A stretch of DNA of 44,371 nt from Lentimicrobium sp. L6. GTDB taxonomy: Bacteria; Bacteroidota; Bacteroidia; Bacteroidales; UBA12170. Of this stretch, positions 1-7,969 are shown piece by piece. The stretch covers positions 1 to 44,371 of the forward strand of contig NZ_JABKCA010000047.1 in the NCBI RefSeq assembly GCF_013166655.1. The letters run 5' to 3'. The notes under the pieces were generated by a model. The model made no database searches. It had not been told where the DNA came from and saw only the letters and a list, made by a program, of their open reading frames with translations. How positions within the stretch are numbered: the first letter of the stretch is position 1; each line of letters begins with the position of its first letter. Made by a program: the position numbers and the translations under genes.

Positions 1-52
1 AGGACGCCAGGTTTTCATCCTGGTAACAGGGGTTCGATTCCCCTACGGACTA
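1..52 (+). tRNA. tRNA-Glu (UUC), 5' truncated by the window edge
   Basis: The 52 bases are identical to the last 52 bases of the complete tRNA-Glu that follows. They include the anticodon arm with loop TTTTCAT (anticodon TTC), the T arm with GGTTCGATTCC and the 3' acceptor strand ACGGACT plus discriminator A. The first 20 bases (acceptor 5' strand and most of the D arm) lie outside the window. A small hairpin (AGCGAT, loop TCAT, ATCGCT) at 55-70 sits between the two copies. Confidence 0.93.
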
Positions 53-86
53 CTAGCGATTCATATCGCTTTGTTCATTTAAATAT

Positions 87-158
87 GGTCCGTTCGTCTA
101 GGGGTTAGGACGCCAGGTTTTCATCCTGGTAACAGGGGTTCGATTCCCCTACGGACTA
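87..158 (+). tRNA. tRNA-Glu (UUC)
   Basis: A complete 72-nt cloverleaf. The acceptor stem GGTCCGT pairs with ACGGACT, the anticodon stem CCAGG/CCTGG encloses TTTTCAT (anticodon TTC), and the T arm CAGGG-GTTCGAT-TCCCCT is canonical. CCA is not encoded. It is an exact tandem duplicate of the preceding partial copy, 34 bp downstream, and probably shares a transcript with it and with tRNA-Cys. Confidence 0.97.
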
Positions 159-168
159 CTATCAGTCA

Positions 169-239
169 GGTTCCATGGCCGAGCGGCTAGGCAGCGGTCT
201 GCAAAACCGCCCACACCAGTTCGAATCTGGTTGGAACCT
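169..239 (+). tRNA. tRNA-Cys (GCA)
   Basis: A 71-nt tRNA. The acceptor stem GGTTCCA pairs with TGGAACC, the anticodon stem GCGGT/ACCGC encloses CTGCAAA (anticodon GCA), and the discriminator base is U, the usual identity element for tRNA-Cys. It begins 10 bp after the second tRNA-Glu and is followed at once by a terminator, so it is likely the last gene of a tRNA operon that starts left of the window. Confidence 0.96.
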
Positions 240-245
240 CTTAAT

Positions 246-281
246 AAAGCTTTACAACATCATAGTTGTAAAGCTTTTTTT
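246..281 (+). terminator. Intrinsic terminator of the tRNA operon
   Basis: A perfect 13-bp inverted repeat (AAAGCTTTACAAC / GTTGTAAAGCTTT) with the 6-nt loop ATCATA runs into a T tract at 275-281. It starts 7 bp after tRNA-Cys and fits a Rho-independent terminator. Confidence 0.88.
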
Positions 282-377
282 GTGTCCCTTAAAATCCTTA
301 CAAGATCACCAAAAAAAAAAAATCAAACCCCAAATCTTTATTTTTTTCTAATACACCCCACTTTTCATACAAAAGTC

Positions 378-385
378 TAAATTTG
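378..385 (+). promoter_or_regulatory. Putative -7 element (TAAATTTG) for the lipoate ligase gene
   Basis: Matches the Bacteroidota -7 consensus TAnnTTTG. It ends only 4 nt before the ATG, so transcription would begin at or next to the start codon. No clear -33 TTG was found. Confidence 0.4.
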
Positions 386-389
386 TAAA

Positions 390-1349
390 ATGCTCATCAT
401 TCAAAGAGAATCAACAGATCCGTTTTTTAATATCGCTACTGAAGAGTTTTTAGTAAAAACCCTTGAGGAACCTTGCTTTATGCTTTGGCAGAATACTCCT
501 TCTGTTATTATGGGAAAGCATCAAAACCCTTTGAAGGAGGTAAACATAGCTTTTCTCAACCAAAAACAAATCCCAATTATCAGAAGAATTAGTGGTGGTG
601 GCACTGTGTATCACGATTTAGGGAATTTGAATTATAGCTTTATAGATATGGGCAAAGCAGACTCCTTAGTGAATTTTGCCAAATACAGTCAACCAATATT
701 GGATTTACTACAAAGTCTTGAAGTGGATGCAAAATTGGTTGGAAAAAGTGATTTGAAAATTAATGATAGGAAGTTTTCCGGGAATGCATCCCATGTTTAT
801 CGTAATAAGGTCTTGCACCATGGAACGCTCCTATTCAATTCTAATCTAAAAGTTTTAAACGAAAGCATTAAAATAAATAAAAACAACATAACTGATAAAG
901 CTGTCAATTCTAATCGGTCAGTAGTCGGAAATATTTCTGATTATCTATCAACTCCAATGACCATAAGCGATTTCAAATCTAAGTTGTTTCAACACATTCA
1001 AAATATATTTCCAGAAGCTAAAGTCACAAACTTAAATAAAACCCAAATTTCTGAAATACAAAGACTCGCTGACGAAAAGTACAAAACTTGGGAATGGAAT
1101 TTTGGCTATGGCCCCAAATATACCATTAAGTCAAATTACAAAATTCAAGATAAGGACAGCGATTTCCAAATTGTTATAGCCAAAGGCTTTATAAAATCCA
1201 TTACCTGTTCCTCTCCTCTTAATTCTATTTGGGAAGAAGCTATAAATTCAATGATAGGCTTGCAGCACCAAGAGGAAATTATCAAACAACATTTGTATGA
1301 TAATGGCTTGGGTCATGTAAAAAACTCAATACTAGAGGTTCTTTTTTAA
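390..1349 (+). CDS. lplA: Lipoate-protein ligase A family protein
   Basis: Predicted to activate lipoate with ATP and attach it to lysines of E2 and GcvH proteins in the cytoplasm. The BPL/LplA core is plain: RRISGGGTVYHD at residues 65-76 is the lipoate-binding loop, and K128 in NDRKFSGNASH is the conserved lysine that contacts lipoyl-AMP. The last ~80 residues match the LplA accessory C-terminal domain (YGPKYTIKSN onward), so at 319 aa this is a full-length two-domain enzyme rather than a LipB or LplJ fragment. It stands alone after the tRNA terminator. The ATG at 390 is supported by the -7 element ending 4 nt earlier. An octanoyltransferase of the LipM type shares the fold, but the accessory domain argues for LplA. 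Confidence 0.88.
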   Translation: MLIIQRESTDPFFNIATEEFLVKTLEEPCFMLWQNTPSVIMGKHQNPLKEVNIAFLNQKQIPIIRRISGGGTVYHDLGNLNYSFIDMGKADSLVNFAKYSQPILDLLQSLEVDAKLVGKSDLKINDRKFSGNASHVYRNKVLHHGTLLFNSNLKVLNESIKINKNNITDKAVNSNRSVVGNISDYLSTPMTISDFKSKLFQHIQNIFPEAKVTNLNKTQISEIQRLADEKYKTWEWNFGYGPKYTIKSNYKIQDKDSDFQIVIAKGFIKSITCSSPLNSIWEEAINSMIGLQHQEEIIKQHLYDNGLGHVKNSILEVLF

Positions 1350-1423
1350 AAAACCATAACCTTATTTATTGAATTTAATAGGATAATTTCGTATATTTAT
1401 ACAAATTATTTAAAACTAGCCCT

Positions 1424-1663
1424 ATGAAAGAAAATGATTTAGTAAGTGTATTTGTTGGTACAGCTTTAAATGCAAGATATTTAGAAGCTGCTTTGGCGCA
1501 AGCTAATATCCCTTGTTTGGTTCGTAACAGTTTAAGTGAAGCAAGTCACGCTGGTTTTGGTGGCCCAGGAACTGATGACTCCTGTCAGATTTTTGTGGAA
1601 TTACAGGATTATCAGGCTGCTGAAAAATTAATTTTTAATTACGAAAAATCAAGAGAAGAATAG
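1424..1663 (+). CDS. DUF2007 domain protein (putative signal-transducing protein)
   Basis: A 79-residue protein that fits the DUF2007 family: an N-terminal strand (LVSVFVGTAL), a helix carrying LEAALAQANIPCLVRN and a C-terminal helix (DYQAAEKLIF). Proteins of this family have a ferredoxin-like fold related to PII-type folds, but no defined function, so none is claimed. It has no signal peptide or membrane segment. It starts 74 bp after lplA; the upstream TATATTTA at about 1392 may be a weak -7 element. No catalytic motif is visible. Confidence 0.75.
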   Translation: MKENDLVSVFVGTALNARYLEAALAQANIPCLVRNSLSEASHAGFGGPGTDDSCQIFVELQDYQAAEKLIFNYEKSREE

Positions 1664-1807
1664 CCATACCCGTTTCTACTAGAACAATATAAATCTAGCG
1701 AAATAGGTTTTAATCAACTATTTTGGCTAGCATATCAATAGGAATTATCCTTTTGATTCATCTTAATATTTCTTTAGTTTTTTTGTATTATTCTTCAAAA
1801 ATCACAA

Positions 1808-3109
1808 ATGACCAGCAAAAAAAAAGCAGAACTGCCCTACCATATATTTTGGTTTAGGAGAGATTTGAGACTAAATGATAATATTGGGTTACAGAAAGCA
1901 CTCCTTTCTGGAAAACCTGTCCTCCCCATTTTCATTTTCGATAGCGAGATACTCTCAGAGCTTCCAAAAGACGATTCGCGAGTTCATTTCATATTCCAAA
2001 CACTCGAATATATAAACCTGAGCCTTCAAGAAAAAGGGAGTGGGTTAATGGTTTATCAGGGAAAGCCGATAGAAATCTGGAAAAGCATCATTAAAGAACA
2101 CAATATTGCTCAAGTATCTTACAATAAAGATTATGAACCATATGCCAGAAAAAGGGATCTTACGATAGAGAAGCTCCTAAATGACAATAGAATAGAATTC
2201 ATCAGCTATAAAGATCAAGTTATTTTTGAGGAGGGTGAAATACTAAAAAAAGACCTGAAGCCTTATACTGTTTTTACTCCATATTCAAAAAAATGGTTTA
2301 TAAAACTTGAGGAAGGTGAGTATTTAAAAGTCCACAAGAATAATTGGGAAAATCTGGCTAAGATAAACAGCAATATTACTACGCTAGAATCCTATGGCTT
2401 CGAGGCTTCAGGTATAAAAGTAAAGGAAATCAACTTTAAACATGTAGATCATTATCATGATATAAGAGACTTTCCAGCAATGGATGCCACTACCTACCTT
2501 TCACCACACCTCCGATTTGGAACCATCAGTATTCGTAAATTGGTAAAACAGTTATTAAAAACCTCCCCTAGTCTACTCAACGAAATCATCTGGAGAGAAT
2601 TCTTCATGCAGATATTATTTCATTTTCCTAAGGTCGTTAGCCATAATTTTAAAGCAAAATACGATGCGGTCAACTGGAGGAATCATGAAGGAGAATTTGA
2701 GAAATGGTGCCAAGGAAAAACGGGATATCCTATGGTAGATGCGGGTATGCGTCAACTCAATGAAACCGGCTATATGCATAACAGAGTAAGAATGATTTGT
2801 GCAGGTTTTCTTTGCAAACATCTCCTCATCGATTGGCGCTGGGGAGAAAGCTATTTTGCCAAGAAACTACTAGATTACGAACTCTCTTCCAATAATGGAA
2901 ACTGGCAATGGGCCGCAGGCACAGGCTGTGATGCTGCACCCTACTTCAGGATTTTCAATCCATCAGAACAATTAAAAAAATTTGATAAAAACTTAGAATA
3001 TGTAAGAAAATGGATTCCAGAGTATGACGACTTCTCCTATCCTGAGCCCATGGTAGAACATAAAATTGCTCGTGAACGTGCTTTGGCCGCTTATAAATTA
3101 ATTCTGTAA
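1808..3109 (+). CDS. phr: Deoxyribodipyrimidine photolyase (cryptochrome/photolyase family)
   Basis: Predicted light-driven repair of cyclobutane pyrimidine dimers using FADH-. The N-terminal alpha/beta antenna domain (~12-140) begins with FWFRRDLRLNDN. The FAD-binding helical domain (~195-425) contains IIWREFFMQIL, HNRVRMICAGFLCKHLLIDWRWG and NNGNWQWAAGTGCDAAPYFR around residues 362-381, which is the class I photolyase signature including the tryptophans of the electron-transfer and substrate pocket. At 433 aa the length is normal (E. coli PhrB has 472). The lack of the DASH-type insert and the intact active-site region favour a CPD photolyase over a blue-light sensor, but (6-4) or sensor activity cannot be excluded. 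Monocistronic, followed by a convergent intergenic region. Confidence 0.9.
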   Translation: MTSKKKAELPYHIFWFRRDLRLNDNIGLQKALLSGKPVLPIFIFDSEILSELPKDDSRVHFIFQTLEYINLSLQEKGSGLMVYQGKPIEIWKSIIKEHNIAQVSYNKDYEPYARKRDLTIEKLLNDNRIEFISYKDQVIFEEGEILKKDLKPYTVFTPYSKKWFIKLEEGEYLKVHKNNWENLAKINSNITTLESYGFEASGIKVKEINFKHVDHYHDIRDFPAMDATTYLSPHLRFGTISIRKLVKQLLKTSPSLLNEIIWREFFMQILFHFPKVVSHNFKAKYDAVNWRNHEGEFEKWCQGKTGYPMVDAGMRQLNETGYMHNRVRMICAGFLCKHLLIDWRWGESYFAKKLLDYELSSNNGNWQWAAGTGCDAAPYFRIFNPSEQLKKFDKNLEYVRKWIPEYDDFSYPEPMVEHKIARERALAAYKLIL

Positions 3110-3414
3110 AAGGAAGGGATTTGGCTCTTGGTTTATTATTAGCTGCCACTAATCTATCTGGTTAAGCAACTAGACAGGTGTACTAATGCTGCTCTCTAGC
3201 TCGCTTTAAGATGGAACGCGAATTTACACGAATAAGAATGAATTTTCGCGGATAGAATATTTGAAAAATAGTCCTTCGCCAATTCACCAATCTCTCTTTA
3301 GGGTTTAAGGCAAGCTAGTTTTCTGAGACAAAATCCTTTAACTATCTCTAGAATATCTGAACTTCCTTTAATCATCACAGGGCTCCAATCCTTTCGTCCC
3401 TCAAGGCTTTGATC

Positions 3415-3491
3415 CCTTCTTCCTTCTTCATTCTTCCTTCTTCCTTCTTCCTTCTTCCTTCTTCCTTCTTCCTTCTTCCTTCTTCCTTCTT
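3415..3491. repeat. Tandem heptamer array, 11 copies of CCTTCTT
   Basis: Exactly 77 bp, made of 11 contiguous 7-bp units. Ten are CCTTCTT and the third is CATTCTT. The strand is fully pyrimidine apart from that one A, so the other strand is a purine tract (AAGAAGG). It lies between two convergent transcription units. See the findings on the other two 7-bp-period arrays. Confidence 0.95.
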
Positions 3492-3618
3492 CCATTTCAC
3501 AAAACCAAACGCCAATTAGAGCTGTCAAAATTGATTAACATTCTTGAAGCCAAGCCAAACTGTTAACTATTAGTTTTTACTTGTTCACTTCTTTATCTTC
3601 CCTAAAGCAACTGTAAGA

Positions 3619-3729
3619 AATCTCTAGTATTTCGCAAAAAACGTCAAGGTCGAAGTTTTTTGCAGATTTGAAATTCAGGAATTTACTTTGGTAAATGACT
3701 GGATTCCAAATCAAAAAAGTGAAGAGATT
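3619..3729. repeat. 111-nt element with three nested inverted repeats
   Basis: The outer 7-bp stem AATCTCT (3619-3625) / AGAGATT (3723-3729) encloses two hairpins. The first is a perfect 9-bp stem GCAAAAAAC (3634-3642) / GTTTTTTGC (3655-3663). The second is a 22-nt stem (3665-3686 / 3691-3712, 18 of 22 paired, more with G-U) closed by the tetraloop TTTG. It sits 18 bp past the stop of the minus-strand permease gene, so it may act as that operon's terminator, a structured RNA or a small non-autonomous repeat. I do not recognise it as a named family. Confidence 0.6.
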
Positions 3730-3747
3730 GATGTTTTCCTGCAAATA

Positions 3748-4860
3748 CTAACTGTGTTTACGATAGCGCAACGTAGCCAAAGCAATCATCACCACGGCAT
3801 AAACAGAAATTGAGACAATATTTTTCCAAACATCCATAAAGCTAGAGCCTTTGAGAAGCACAAGACGCATAAACTCAATAAAGTAGGCAATTGGATTAAT
3901 GATATTTAGTTTTTGAGCCCAAATAGGCATGTTTTCAACGGGTGTGAACAATCCGCTTAGCAAAATAAATATCATAACAAAAAACCAAGAGATAAACATG
4001 GATTGTTGTTGTGTATCAGATAAGGTACTGATAAGCAACCCTATACCCAAAACCAGAATTAAATAGACTCCTGCCACTCCTATCACCAATGGAACACTAC
4101 CTAGCATAGGGACTGCAAATACAAATTTTGCAATCAATAAGCCTAATCCTAAATCAAACATTGCGATAAACCAGAAGGGCATCAATTTCCCAATGATGAA
4201 TTGATACTTTTTAATTGGCGTGACATTCAGCTGTTCTATGGTTCCAATTTCTTTTTCTTTAACGATATTCATGGCAGATAGAAAAAGGCCAATAATAGTA
4301 ACCAATAAAACCAAAATACCCGGAACCATAAAGGTTTTATAATCCAGTTCAGGATTATACCAATAAGCCACCTCATTATTGATTTGACGATAAGCCACCG
4401 GAATCATCATTTCTTCGATTAAAAACTCCATATTAAAGCCTCCAAGAATCTGAGCACTATAAGCACTCATCAAACTAGCAGCACTGCCATTAATCGCATC
4501 AGTGATGATTTGTACGGTGGTATTGTTTTTATTCAATAAATCCTCCTCAAAATGCTGGGGGATATAAATAATCTGTTCCAAGTCTCCTTTTTGCATCATC
4601 TCATCCAAATCTTGATAGCTTGGTTCTACTAGTTTCAGAACATAAAAAGGACTGGCCTCAAATTTAGAAATGAAATTAGCAGAAGTAACAGAACGATCTA
4701 AATCTACAATCCCCAAATCAATTTTCTTGATCTCGTAGGTCGCAGTATAAGAAAGCACCAATAGCTGAATCACTGGAATGGCAAAGATGATGGGAAGCAT
4801 CATTTTATCACGAAAAATCTGCAGAAATTCTTTTTGTATAAAGTATAATATTGTTTTCAT
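3748..4860 (-). CDS. ABC-2 type permease, YbhR-like
   Basis: Inner-membrane subunit of an ABC efflux pump. One membrane segment near the N terminus (IIFAIPVIQLLVLSYTA, ~24-40) is followed by a large extracytoplasmic domain (~45-170) and about five C-terminal segments, the ABC2_membrane_3 layout. The motif VKEKEIGTIEQLNVTPIKKYQFIIGK (shown here as the family's cytosolic coupling helix region) lies around 200-225. At 370 aa it equals YbhR/YbhS. It is the last gene of the efflux operon, but 245 bp separate it from the other permease, unlike the tight spacing elsewhere. The two permeases most likely form a heterodimer. Confidence 0.87.
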   Translation of the reverse strand: MKTILYFIQKEFLQIFRDKMMLPIIFAIPVIQLLVLSYTATYEIKKIDLGIVDLDRSVTSANFISKFEASPFYVLKLVEPSYQDLDEMMQKGDLEQIIYIPQHFEEDLLNKNNTTVQIITDAINGSAASLMSAYSAQILGGFNMEFLIEEMMIPVAYRQINNEVAYWYNPELDYKTFMVPGILVLLVTIIGLFLSAMNIVKEKEIGTIEQLNVTPIKKYQFIIGKLMPFWFIAMFDLGLGLLIAKFVFAVPMLGSVPLVIGVAGVYLILVLGIGLLISTLSDTQQQSMFISWFFVMIFILLSGLFTPVENMPIWAQKLNIINPIAYFIEFMRLVLLKGSSFMDVWKNIVSISVYAVVMIALATLRYRKHS

Positions 4861-4940
4861 CTGTCAATATTCATTATTAATTTAAATCTAAGGTTAAAAA
4901 TTGTATGGCCACAAATGCTCTATTTTAATTGAATTTAAAT

Positions 4941-4986
4941 AATCAACCGGCTTTAGCTTTGTGCCTTCGAGTTCTATTGGTTGATT
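4941..4986. repeat. Inverted repeat between the two permease genes
   Basis: AATCAACC (4941-4948) is complementary to GGTTGATT (4979-4986) with 30 nt between. It lies in the 245-bp gap inside the efflux operon (4861-5105), which otherwise shows no gene. It could be an RNA processing or attenuation hairpin; there is no T tract for a standard terminator. Confidence 0.4.
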
Positions 4987-5105
4987 TTATAATTTTAAAA
5001 ACACCCATGATTTATATTCTTGTATTAAAACTTTAATTAATCTTTATAAACATCTCTATATCAATTTAATTACACTATATAATTACAAAGAAATGAAACT
5101 AAATA

Positions 5106-6203
5106 TTACTCCAGTCGGATCTTAAATTTCTTGATACTTAGGACTATGAAGAATATGGTCATACCAAGTAGAATGAGTAATTCTTTCCATATCATTTCTA
5201 TCCCATTTCCCTTAATCATTATATTTTTAATGACGATAACAAACCATTTCGGCGGCATTAAATGACTAAAATATTGAAGTGCCAAAGGCATATTTTTAAT
5301 GGGAAAAATAAAACCACTCAGCAAAATCGTAGGAAGCAATAGAGCAAACATACTCAACAACATGGCTACTTGTTGAGTTTTCGACACTGTAGAAATAAAT
5401 AAACCCAATGCTAAAGCCAGTATGATAAATAGTAATGAAGAGGATAATAATAGCGTCAAACTACCACTGAAAGGCATGTGGAATACAAAATAGCTCATCA
5501 AAAGAATGAGGATGGCACTAATAAAGGATAAGAAAACATACGGTAAGACTTTTCCTAAGATGATTTGCCAGGGCTTGACCGGCGAAACCAATAATACCTC
5601 CATGGTTCCCAATTCCTTTTCTCTTGTAATGGAAATAGAAGTCATCATAGCAGAAACCAACATTAAAACGATGGTTATCAGACCGGGAACAAACAAAAAG
5701 ACGGACTCTAATTCAGGGTTATAACGCATCTCGGTTTCTGGAATAATCATGACAGGCTGTTCGTTTCGGGTATTTATTTCTGCAACATAATCGCTTATGA
5801 TGGCTTGGGTATAACTATACACCATATTGGCTGTATTGGGGTCGGATGCATCTGTAATAATTTGAACAGTGGCTCTACCTTCTTTAATCAGGTTCTCACC
5901 AAATTGAGGCTCAAAGACAATGACTTCCCTTACTTTCCCCTTTTTAAAAACGCCTTCTATTTCATCTGCATCTTTTAAATTACTATTGAGGATAAAATAA
6001 CCTGAGGAGACTAGTTTGTTAGTTAACTCTTGAGTATACAAGTCTTTACTCTGATCTAAAATAGAGATTTGTACATTTTTGATATCATTTTTTAGGGCAA
6101 AACCGAAAAGTAAAATTTGAACAATGGGAATACCAAATAGAATAACCATGGTTCTGGTATCACGAAAAATCTGCAAAAACTCTTTTATAATGAATATTTT
6201 CAT
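5106..6203 (-). CDS. ABC-2 type permease, YbhS-like
   Basis: Second permease subunit of the pump, 365 aa, homologous in layout to the downstream one: an N-terminal membrane segment (~22-40), a periplasmic domain with QIITDASDPNTANMVYSY (~117-134) and five or so C-terminal membrane segments. The cytosolic motif ITREKELGTMEVLLVSPVKP precedes the second segment group. The stop is 2 bp from the start side of the preceding ATPase gene, so the genes are co-transcribed and probably translationally coupled. The substrate is unknown; YbhFSR-type pumps have been linked to drugs and cations in E. coli. Confidence 0.88.
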   Translation of the reverse strand: MKIFIIKEFLQIFRDTRTMVILFGIPIVQILLFGFALKNDIKNVQISILDQSKDLYTQELTNKLVSSGYFILNSNLKDADEIEGVFKKGKVREVIVFEPQFGENLIKEGRATVQIITDASDPNTANMVYSYTQAIISDYVAEINTRNEQPVMIIPETEMRYNPELESVFLFVPGLITIVLMLVSAMMTSISITREKELGTMEVLLVSPVKPWQIILGKVLPYVFLSFISAILILLMSYFVFHMPFSGSLTLLLSSSLLFIILALALGLFISTVSKTQQVAMLLSMFALLLPTILLSGFIFPIKNMPLALQYFSHLMPPKWFVIVIKNIMIKGNGIEMIWKELLILLGMTIFFIVLSIKKFKIRLE

Positions 6204-6205
6204 GG

Positions 6206-6937
6206 CTATCCTCTGGCTAGTTTAACAAATACTTTTTCCACGCTATCCACACCAAATTCTTTCTTTAATCCAGCTGGAGTATCTAATGCTTCTATCTTTC
6301 CATCCACCATAATACTAACTCGATGGCAATATTCAGCTTCATCCATATAGTGGGTTGTTACAAAGATGGTTTTTCCGTTTTTGGCTTCCTGATAAATCAT
6401 TTCCCAAAATTGACGACGGGTTAGAGGGTCTACTCCTCCTGTGGGTTCATCTAAAAATACAATAGGCGGTTCGTGCAAAATGGCCACCATAAAAGAAAGC
6501 TTTTGCTTTATTCCCAAAGGTAGTTCCACCACTCGTGAACTCGCATACTCATGCAAACTCAAGGAATCCATATAATCAGCAGTTTTCGATTTTATTTGCT
6601 TACGGCTCAATCCATAGATTCCTCCGTAAAAACGAATGTTTTCAGCAATGGTCAAATCATCATATAAAGAGAATTTCTGGCTCATATAACCAATACTTTT
6701 CTTTATCTGCTCTCTCTGCTTATAGATATCGAATCCAGCTACAGAGACCTCCCCAGAAGTAGGAGCCGAAAGTCCACAAAGGATTTTAATTGCAGTGGTT
6801 TTACCAGCTCCATTTGCACCTAAGAAACCGAATATTTCACCACTATTTACTTCAAAAGAAAGATGATCGTTGGCCACGAAGTTGCCAAATTTCTTCACTA
6901 AATCTTTTACTATGACTTGTTTTTGAGTGTCTTTCAT
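6206..6937 (-). CDS. ABC transporter ATP-binding protein (matches the C-terminal half of YbhF)
   Basis: Cytoplasmic ATPase, 243 aa. Walker A is GANGAGKTT (~40-48), Walker B is IVFLDEPTGGVDP, and the H-loop is FVTTHYMDEAEYC. The signature motif is degenerate, LPLGIKQKL in place of LSGGQ, as also expected for the second ATPase half of YbhF-type proteins. Its start overlaps the stop of the preceding ATPase gene by 4 bp (ATGA), implying coupled translation and equal dosage. The non-canonical signature suggests that one of the two composite ATP sites is weakened or non-catalytic in the heterodimer (inference). Confidence 0.92.
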   Translation of the reverse strand: MKDTQKQVIVKDLVKKFGNFVANDHLSFEVNSGEIFGFLGANGAGKTTAIKILCGLSAPTSGEVSVAGFDIYKQREQIKKSIGYMSQKFSLYDDLTIAENIRFYGGIYGLSRKQIKSKTADYMDSLSLHEYASSRVVELPLGIKQKLSFMVAILHEPPIVFLDEPTGGVDPLTRRQFWEMIYQEAKNGKTIFVTTHYMDEAEYCHRVSIMVDGKIEALDTPAGLKKEFGVDSVEKVFVKLARG

Positions 6938-7863
6938 GATGCTTCTGTTTTTTCTCTATCACTCATTAAATCCATAAAACTATCCTCAATCTCGGCTTTC
7001 AAAGTGGAAATTTCTATCTCTTCCATCTGATGCTTCTCCAAGAATGCTATTAATTCCTTTTCATTTATTTTATTAGAGGAGGACAAGTGAATACATTCCC
7101 CAAAAAGATAGGCGGAATGACAAGCAGGATGAGTTCTAAGGAGTTTTACGAGTGCGTACATGTCTTTTGCTTTCACACCATACAAATGATGCCTAAAGGT
7201 ATCTACCACATTTTCCGGCTTATCAATTTGCATAATCTCCCCTTTTTGTATCAATGCTATTCTATCGCAGCGAGCAGCCTCATCCATATAGGGTGTACTC
7301 ACCAAAATAGTGATTCCTTGGGCTTTTAGCTTGTCTAACATATCCCAAAACTCAATCCTCGAAACCGCATCAACACCAGTAGTGGGCTCATCTAATAATA
7401 ATACAGTGGGTTTATGAATGAGTGCACAAGAAAGGGCTAGTTTCTGTTTCATTCCTCCGGATAAATCACCAGCTTTTCTTTTCTTAAATGGCTCAATTTG
7501 CTCGTAGATATCTTTTATTAAATGATAATTCTCTTTAATGGTGGTATTGAAAATTCCAGCAAAGAAATTCAGGTTCTCTTCCACACTTAAATCCTGATAC
7601 AAAGAAAATTTACCTGGCATATATCCTAATATAGTTCTGAGCTCTTTATAGTCCTTCTCCACATCTAAGCCTGCCAATTCAATCTGACCCGAATCTGCCA
7701 ATAACAAACTCGCCAAAATCCGAAATAATGTACTCTTCCCTGCCCCATCTGGTCCGATAAAACCAAATAACTCAGCTTCTCCAATTTCCAAATTGATATC
7801 CTTCAAAGCCGCTATATTCTCATAGGACTTATTGATTTGTTGTATGCTTATGATTGGTTTCAA
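6934..7863 (-). CDS. ABC transporter ATP-binding protein (matches the N-terminal half of YbhF)
   Basis: Cytoplasmic ATPase, 309 aa, with Walker A GPDGAGKST (~38-46), canonical signature LSGGMKQKL (~137-145) and Walker B VLLLDEPTTGVDA, followed by a ~75-residue C-terminal regulatory extension (YGVKAKDMYALVKLLRTHP onward). Together with the next gene it corresponds to one YbhF polypeptide cut at the domain junction. It is separated from the HlyD-family gene upstream by 103 bp, which contain a 5-copy heptamer array. Confidence 0.92.
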   Translation of the reverse strand: MKPIISIQQINKSYENIAALKDINLEIGEAELFGFIGPDGAGKSTLFRILASLLLADSGQIELAGLDVEKDYKELRTILGYMPGKFSLYQDLSVEENLNFFAGIFNTTIKENYHLIKDIYEQIEPFKKRKAGDLSGGMKQKLALSCALIHKPTVLLLDEPTTGVDAVSRIEFWDMLDKLKAQGITILVSTPYMDEAARCDRIALIQKGEIMQIDKPENVVDTFRHHLYGVKAKDMYALVKLLRTHPACHSAYLFGECIHLSSSNKINEKELIAFLEKHQMEEIEISTLKAEIEDSFMDLMSDREKTEAS

Positions 7864-7934
7864 TAGTTTAGATTTTATTTGTGTTCAAATAGCCTATTTA
7901 AATTATTTCAATTGTTATAAGCACGAAGTTCGAA

Positions 7935-7969
7935 GCACCCAGCACCCAGCACCCAGTACCCAGTACCTA
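7935..7969. repeat. Tandem heptamer array, 5 copies, overlapping a stop codon
   Basis: Five contiguous 7-bp units on the plus strand: GCACCCA three times, GTACCCA, then GTACCTA. The CTA of the last unit is the TAG stop codon (7967-7969) of the minus-strand membrane-fusion protein gene, so the array forms the start of the intercistronic spacer inside the efflux operon. Confidence 0.9.

Larger units (their letters stand above)
3110..3747. other. 638-bp convergent intergenic region rich in repeats
   Basis: No credible gene. It contains an imperfect inverted repeat (CGCGAA at 3217-3222, TTCGCG at 3245-3250), the 11-copy heptamer array and the three-stem element listed separately. A 76-residue minus-strand frame over the heptamer array is a translation artefact of the repeat. 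Confidence 0.8.

Noticed and set aside
3400-3500. CRISPR array
   Set aside because: Units are 7 bp, contiguous and without spacers; no Cas genes are present in the window.
3298-3528. 76-residue minus-strand frame with EEGRRKK repeats
   Set aside because: It is a translation of the heptamer array and its flanks; 7 bp is not a multiple of 3, so the protein repeat is a by-product, and there is no homology or promoter.
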